This document shows positions 53,101-62,100 of a DNA stretch of 64,000 nucleotides, piece after piece. The position numbers and the translations under genes were made by a program. The notes beneath the pieces were generated by a model. It worked only from the letters and a program-made list of their open reading frames with translations, was not told the origin of the DNA and did no database searches. The stretch's first letter is position 1. Each line of letters begins with the position of its first letter. Source of the DNA: Xestospongia muta (lineage: Eukaryota; Porifera; Demospongiae; Haplosclerida; Petrosiidae); assembly GCA_963693285.1 (NCBI GenBank), contig OY848929.1, positions 5,210,501 through 5,274,500 on the forward strand, given 5' to 3'.

Positions 53101-56100
53101 TCTAACAGAGGCCACAAACACAACTTTCTTGTCACTTACAAACTTTACCATTTTTGACATGAATGACAACAATGTGGTCAGTATTTCTTCCTCTTCAGCT
53201 CTAAATGTCAATGACTTTTATGCTGATTACATACCTCCACAATTAATTGGATTCAGTCTTGACATTGACACTGGAATTCTTGTAATGAATTTCTCTGAAA
53301 CTATCGATATCTACTCACTCAATATTAGTAAAATTCTTCTTCAACCAGACCAATTAACTCCACATGATTACTCTAATGTGACCTACACTTTACAACATGG
53401 TCAACCTCCACTACTAAGTTCAAGCCCATCCACTGATTACCATATAATTCAAATAGATATAGGCAAAGATGACTTAAATGAAATTAAACGAATTAAGGAA
53501 TTGGCAAGAGAAACTAATAACACTTACATTTCTTTTCCCAATACACTAATTAGTGACATGTTTGGTAATAGTATTGTTTACTTACCTAATGGTGAGGCTA
53601 GACAAGTCAGTCAATACACTCCTGATAAAACTGGTCCTGTCTTCCTGTCATTTTCTTTCAACTTGAGCTCTGAACTGTTAGTCCTAACATTTGATGAGAC
53701 AGTAGATATTAGTACTATTAACATCACTTATCTCACATTTATATCTGGAGTGGCTAAACAGACAAATGGTTCAGCCAGTGGTTCTGGATACAGTTCAGGG
53801 AGTGGCTCGGGTATCATACTTAGTACTGAACCTTTTACTTCATATACACTAACTAATTGGGTTAGTATTACTGAAGTAGATGGACCTATTGTCACAATAG
53901 TGCTGACTGACGATGATCTTCATGAGATCAAACTGCTACGTGATTTAGCCACCGTGCCAAACAACACTTACTTACAACTGCATAAGAAAGCATTCCTTGA
54001 CAATGCTCTAGATCCTAATCCAAGTCAACCCACTACTCTACCAATTCTCAATGAAAAGTATGGTTATGATGTGATTGCTCCTCGACTAACATCTTTTACT
54101 GTGGATATGAATACAGCCATATTGGTTCTTAATTTTGATGAACCAGTAGATAGATTCACTTTTAATCCAGCTGGTCTCACTCTTCAAGGAGATGAGACTA
54201 CATACTCTTTGAAACAAGCCATGCAATTGACTGGAGGCTATTCCAATAGCTCAGATGGTTTGGTGATTCGACTTCTACTTACTAAAGAAGATTTGGACAA
54301 ACTAAAGCAAAACACTTTTATCTTTACTAACATCAACACATCATACCTAGTAGTTGATCCATCCTTTATTAAAGACATGGCAGGCAACCCAATTCAAGCT
54401 ATTATCGATGGAAATGCTCTACAAGCTACAGAATACCAAGATGATATCAACGAACCAGTTTTAATTGGTTTCTCACTAGACATGAACAGTGCAAACTTAA
54501 CACTCACCTTCTCAGAAACTGTCAATGTTCAATCACTTAATTTCACTCAGCTAACACTACAAAGAACAGCCAATGTCACTGGTAATTTTTACCAGTTCAG
54601 TCTCACTGGAGGAGAGTTGTGGTCTACAAGAAATGACACCCGAATCTATATCAAGATATCAGATCAAGATCTCAATGAACTGAAATATAGAACAATTGCT
54701 AATGACAACACAACTGCTTATTTGACTTTCCCCAGTACTACTCTTCTTGATATGAATAAGCAACCAGTACAGGCTCAAGTGAATGGATTGTCTGCTTTTG
54801 CTGTGACAGACTACACTCCAGATACCACACAACCAAAACTTGTCTCATACACTTTGAATCTCACTTCAGGACAAATCGATATTTTATTCTCTGAGACTGT
54901 CAATGTGATGACAAGCTTTGATGTTACTCAACTTACTTTACAAGATGCTGAAACCAGAGTTACAGACAGTCCAGGACTTCGTTATTTCACTCTAAATCCT
55001 GGTAGTGTCTCTATAAGCCCAAATGATCCAAGTATCATCGTGGAACTTAGTACTCCAGATCTCAATGCTATAAAGAGAAGAGAAACATTAGCAACATCTA
55101 CCTCCAATACATACATTGCTATTACTGAAGCCTTTATTGAAGACATGGTTGGTAATGATATTGAAGTCATTACTCCAGAAAAAGGTTTGCAAGCCACCGA
55201 TGTGTTCAATGATACTGTAAGACCAGAACTAATGGAATACTACCTTGATTTAACAGCAGATACATTAACACTGAACTTTACAGAAACAGTCGACACTAGA
55301 ACCTTTGATATGACTGCTTTCTCATTCTATGCTAGTGATGATGATCTAAGTGAATTTTATACATTAACAGGAGGCTATATAGTATCTCCACCATCTGACA
55401 TTGTCATTGTTGAATTATCGACTTTTGATCTCAATGTTATCAAAGAAAAATATGCTCTAGCCATTGATAAAGAAACAACTTATCTCTCCATTACTGAGTA
55501 TGCTTTACAAGACATGAGTGGACTTAATGTAATTGCTATTGTTCCAGAGTTAAGTCAGCAAGTTTCTTTATATACTGATGATTCAGTTAGTCCTAAACTA
55601 GTCTCATTTGACCTTGACTTGAATTCAGGACCTGGTCTTCTTTCATTGACTTTCACAGAAACAGTTAATACTGATACTTTGCAGGTATCATCTATTACTT
55701 TACAAAACTTACCTACTGGTTCCATTAGCTATCAACTTGATACTAGCTATACAACCAGCCCCAATGGAACTGTAGTGAAGATAAATTTAACAGAAGAAGA
55801 CTCCAATATCATCAAATACCATACTGGGCTAGCAACCAGTGCAACTAACACATTCCTTACCTTGGTTGAAGATGCTATTACAGACATGAACAATAACACT
55901 GTTGTAGCAATACCTAATACGAAAGGACAGCCTGTTAGAAAGTTCACTGCAGATACAACACCTCCAATGTTGAGAAATTTCTCTCTTAATCTCACCTCTG
56001 AAATCTTGACACTAACTTTCTCAGAGACAATGCTTGCTGACAGTTTCAAGCCAAAAGAAATAACTTTATTGGCTAGTAGTGTAAAATCATCTCCATATTA

Positions 56101-59100
56101 TACTCTTACTGGAGGTTATGTCTCTACAAACAACTCTACTGTTATAACAGTGATGCTTACATTTGATGATCTCAATGTCTTGAAGAGGATGACCATGTTA
56201 GCTACAAATCTCAGTAACACTTATATCAGCATTACCTCATCTTTAGTAACTGATATGAATTATAATCCTGTCATTAAAATCTCACCTGAATCACCACGTA
56301 GAGGCAATGCTTTCTTTGGAGATCAAACAAAACCATCACTTGTAAACCTTAGAGTAAATTTTGATACTGGTCTCATTATTCTCACATTCTCTGAGACTGT
56401 AAATATAGATTCACTTGATATCACAGAATTAACATTTGTTGACTGCTGCAGTTACTCTACTAACACTAATGCATCTGCAAGTGGATCAGGAAGTAGCCTG
56501 TCTGGCTCTGGAAGTGGTTCAGGTAGTGGTTCAGGAAGTATACAGTTACCTTTATATAAGTACAGCTTGACGAAGGGGAACTGTTACAATAGCAGTAACA
56601 CAGTCTTCACTTGTTATTTAGATGATGGAGATCTCAATGAGCTCAAGCGACTTCCATTGTGTACCCAGCAGTCAGATTGTTGTCTCATATTTACAGGAGA
56701 TGCTATACAAGACCACTTTAACAATGAAATAGCAACAACATTTGGAGCATGTGGTGTTAATTCCACATACATTAAGGATAAAAACAGACCCAGTCTTGTT
56801 CATTTCACATCTTTTGATCTTGATATGAACATTATAACATTGACGTTCAATGAAACTATTGATGCCTCTACCATTAATATGGGTGCCATCACCCTTCAAT
56901 CTTTCTATTACAATCCTCATTACTCTTTCTCTCTAACTGGAGGTATAGTCCTCAGTTCAGATAGTACAGTAGCTGAGCTCCAACTTTCTCAAGATGATGT
57001 TTTTGAGATACAAAAGCTAAGAGGTTTATGTTCAGAGATCAATAACTGCTGGATATCCTTTAATGATAGCTTTGCTAAGGATATGGCTGGCAATAGGATT
57101 TCACCTGTTCCACGAGACAATGCAGAGCCTGCAACTATATTTGAGGATGACATGCAAGCACCCAAACTGCTTGACTTTGAACTTGATTTGAGTAATGATA
57201 CACTAACACTCACATTTAGTGAGATTGTTGATGCTGTCTCTCTTGATCCAACAGCTATTACTATTGTAAATGCCCAATCAAATAGCTCCATTGCTATCAC
57301 TCTTACTGGGGGAACCACAAACAGTCCCGATGGGCTTGTAATAACTGTAAACCTCCTCAGCAAAGATACTAATAAACTAAGAGCTCTAGATAACATTGCC
57401 AAAACTGAAAGCAATACCTTCCTATCTATAACCAGTGACTTAATCAATGATGCAGTACGGCTTCTACCAAATCCAGTTATTGCTATCAATCCATCTAATG
57501 CACTTCAGATCAAACCAGGAGGACTCTATCCTGATGTTATCCCTCCGGAACTGACAGGGTTCTCATTAGACCTTGACAAAGATACTCTTACATTGACATT
57601 TGATGAGCCTGTACGAGTATCATCTATACTCTTTCACTACATCACACTTATTTCACAACCTACTAGCTTTCCTGAAAACTTCAGAGAATTGACTGGAGGA
57701 GAGATTGATGATGACACAAACTACAATGGAACTATGAAGATTGTAGTTCACTTAACTCAACCTGATATTCGCCATTTCAAACTCTCAGAGACTGACCTAG
57801 CTAATGATGAAACAGATACTTTTATTAGTGTCATAAAAGGTATGATACTTGACATGGCTGACAATCCTCTGGTGGCCATTCCTTACAATGAATCATTACA
57901 AGTCAAAGATATAATTCTTGATACAACACCAGCAACTCTTATTGACTTCCAACTTGATATGAATGAAGGACTTCTTCATTTAACCTTTAATGACATCATC
58001 AATAGTTCTACACTATATGCTCCTGCCATCACTATACAAAGCTCCAAATATATCATGACTGATTATGTAACATTGACAAAATCTAGCACTACTAACAGTG
58101 ACCATGGTTACTATATAACAGTCAATATATCCACTGAAGACTTAAACCGTATCAAACTCAATGACAATCTAGCAACACAACTTGCTAATACATATGTTTC
58201 AATGAGAGCTGAAGCATTTATGGACAATTTTGAAGTGGATGTTATAGCTGTGACCAGCCACGATGCACTCCCTGCATCTATGTTTATAAATGACACAACA
58301 TCACCAGAGCTCCTGTATTTTTCTCTTGATATGGATTCTGGTACAATCAGTTTGACATTTGATGAGACCGTCAGAGCAAATACCATTGTTGAAGAAGAGA
58401 TTACACTGTTGGGATCTTCAAACATCTCAAACATATCCTATGTGACTTTGATTGATGGAATTGCCTCGACACAAGACTCAACTGTAGTTGACATCAGCAT
58501 TGTCAAAGACGATTTGAATGAAATCAAATTTCTAACAGATTTAGGAACTTCCACAAATAATACTTTTATTGCTTTTAATAGTGAACTCATAATGGATATG
58601 AATGATAATCCAGTATCTGCTATCAGTGAGTATGATGCTCAACAAGCTAAAAATTTCTCTGAAGACCAAACTTCACCATCACTCGAGTTATTTTCTATAA
58701 ATTTGACTGATAACACACTAACATTAATATTTGATGAAACAGTTAATGCCACTTCTCTCATGACAACTGAACTCACTATTCAAGGTGATGTCTCACTAGA
58801 ACAAAATGCCTACAGATTACTACAGTCAAGTTCTGGCTCATCAGATGATTCAACTATTATAATAGTCTATTTAGGTCTGAGTGATCTTAATGAAATCAAA
58901 AGACTGACTAATGTTGCTACCTCTAAAAATGACACCTACCTTTCAGCCACATCATTGACAATTGAAGATATGAATGGCAATCATCTAGTAAGTGTGCCAT
59001 TTAACAATGCTATACGAGCTTCCAACTATTATGGTGACACAATCAGACCTTATCTAGAGGGATTTAGTCTCAATCTCTCATCTGAAATACTGACTTTATC

Positions 59101-62100
59101 CTTCTCAGAAACTGTACAAGCTAGTACTCACTATGTACAACTATACACATTGCTATCATCAGAAAGTATCGAAGATACTAAGTATGACTTGACAGGTGCC
59201 CTGGCTACCAGTGAAGATTATCATATCCTCGAAGTTGAGTTAACAACAGCCGATTTAAATGTCATTAAGGGTCTCACTGATTTGGCTACTAATGACAACA
59301 ACACCTATATTCTTGTGGAATCAGGAGCTATTAAAGATATGTTTGGTAATCCACTTCTTCCATTAGAAAAGACAATTCAAGTCACAACTTTCACTGAAGA
59401 CTTTGTTCAGCCTATTTTGACTCATTTTGACTTGGACATGAATGTGGGTGAGCTAACTCTGTTCTTCTCAGAAACAGTTAACACATCCACATTCAAAGTT
59501 GACCAAATTCTTTTACAAGACAATCAATACCTACCCAATGCAACTAATACCTTTTGGCTGACAAATAATAGCTACATAAATTCTACTAACTATCATATAG
59601 TCACTGTGTACATTGGTGATAATAACCTCAATGAGATAAAGAGGCTCCATACCTTAGCATTAGACAATTCAACAACTTACCTGTCTATCACAAGTGATTT
59701 AGTTACTGACATGAACAATAACTCCATCATAGAGATACCAGAGACTGGGGCCTTATTTGTATCCAAATATAACAGTGACACAACTCCACCAGAGCTAGAA
59801 GAATTTGATCTCAACATCAATGTGAGTTTACTTGTGCTTCACTTCAGTGAGACAGTAGACAGAGAGTCTCTCAATGTAACAGCTATTACCATACAACACA
59901 ATGTTAGCTCCATTTCTGATGTACATGTTCTTGTTCTTAGTAACAACAGTTACTCTATCTCACCTAATGGTACTACTATAACTATACACATCAGTATATA
60001 TGATCTCAATGAACTCAAACGTCTCAATGAAATAGCCACTTCAAACAATAACACATACCTTTCAATAACATCTGATGCCATTCTTGATATGGCTGGTAAT
60101 CCAGTTGTACCAATTCTTCAATCTGATGCACTTCGTGGACGCATTTTTACCCCTGATGAAATCCGTCCAGAATTAGAAGACTTCAGCCTAGACATGAACA
60201 TAGGTGTATTACAACTGACCTTCTCAGAAACTGTCAATGCTTTAACATTCAACATCTCTACTATTACATTACAATCCACCAGTAATACTTCTGAGAGTTA
60301 TACCTTAAAAGAAGGTCTCCTACCAGATCTCTCCTACTCTAATAGTTCAGACAGCACTATCTTGACAGTGTATCTTGGTATTGAAGACATGAATGCACTC
60401 AAGAAAATCTACAACCTTGTTACAACTGAAAACAACACATTCTTGTCCATCACTGAGAATGGGGTTGAGGATATGACTGGTTTAAGTCTAGTTCCTATAC
60501 CATTCGATGAAGCACTTCCTGTTACCACATACATTGAGGACAGCACTAGCCCGGTGTTGCTTTCCTTCTCTCTCAACCTGTCATCTGAAATCCTATCATT
60601 AACATTTGATGAAACTGTTAATGTTGACAGTCTTAATGTCACAGAGCTCACAATACAATCTAGTTCTAACTTCTCTATCAGTACATTTGTTGATCTTAAG
60701 GATTTGAGAGATCTCTCTCCTGAAAATTCCACTATTGTGTCCTTCCGTCTTGCCTTTGATGATCTCAATGACATCAAACTTGATGAAAATTTAGCAACTG
60801 ATACTTTCAACACTTGGTTAAGGCTATTCCCGTCAGCCATTACAGATATGGCCTATGAACCAAATCCAATTGAAGATACAATACAGAGAGTGACTCTCTA
60901 CACTAATGACAGTGTTAAGCCAAACCTATTGTCATTTTATGTTGATCTTGATGCTGGGTATCTTGTGTTGAACTTTGATGAGCCAGTAGATGTGTCCACT
61001 CTAAACTATACATCATTTACTCTCTACTCTACCAAAGCAACATCAGATATGATCAATGCATCTCTATCTTTAAATGATACATTCTTTTCTGCCAATGGTT
61101 CTGGTTTAGCTTCTGGCAGCGGCAACAATGAGGTACCTTTGACATATTTCACTTTAACTGATGGCTTTACAAACAGCAGTAATGGACTCCAGATTACTCT
61201 TGTGTTTACACTTGATGATCTTAATGCAATCAAGAAAGATGAATATCTCTATACTAACAGACATTCATCTTACCTCAGTATTACACAGTACGCCATTGAA
61301 GACATGACTACAAACCAAATAAACAGCATCAATCCTTCAAATGCAATCAGAGCATTCCAATATGTCAATGATGAAACATCTCCAGTACTTACTGGTTATG
61401 ATCTTGATATGGATACTGGTCTTCTTACACTTTACTTCCCAGAGACCATTGATGTGTCCAGTATTATGTTTGATGGTATTGTACTACAAAGAAGCTCGAA
61501 TGTGACTATTAGTACTGGACAATATATGTTAACTAGTGGCAGACTTAATATGACAGAAGATGGCATCGCTGCATATATACAGATTACACATGATGATTTG
61601 AATGAGATCAAGCAACGTAGAATTGCTTTAACTAATTCTACAACATGGCTAACAATCGAAAAATCAACTCTTTTAGACATGAATGAACAACCATTATTAC
61701 CTCTTGTAAATGGCTATTCAGCTAAGCAGGTAGCAGAGTATACATCTGATACAACTTCACCTACACTACAATTTTTCGTACTGAATCTTGATGCCAATAC
61801 ACTATTTATGAGTTTCTCTGAGACAGTAGATGGCTATAATCTGAATGTGAGCACCATTACCTTGCAAGACACCTCAAATGGTAGTTATTTGTATAACCAC
61901 TATTCACTTAGTTCTGGCTCTAGTTATGTCACCAGTGCTTATGGACCCAATGTCACTATTACCATTGGCTTGGATGATATGAATATAATTAAAGAACTTA
62001 TTGAACTAGCCATCGATAAGAATAGTACTTTTATTAGCTTTACACAAGAATTGGTCGCTGATGTCTTTGGAAATGATATTATTGATATTAAATCCACTTC

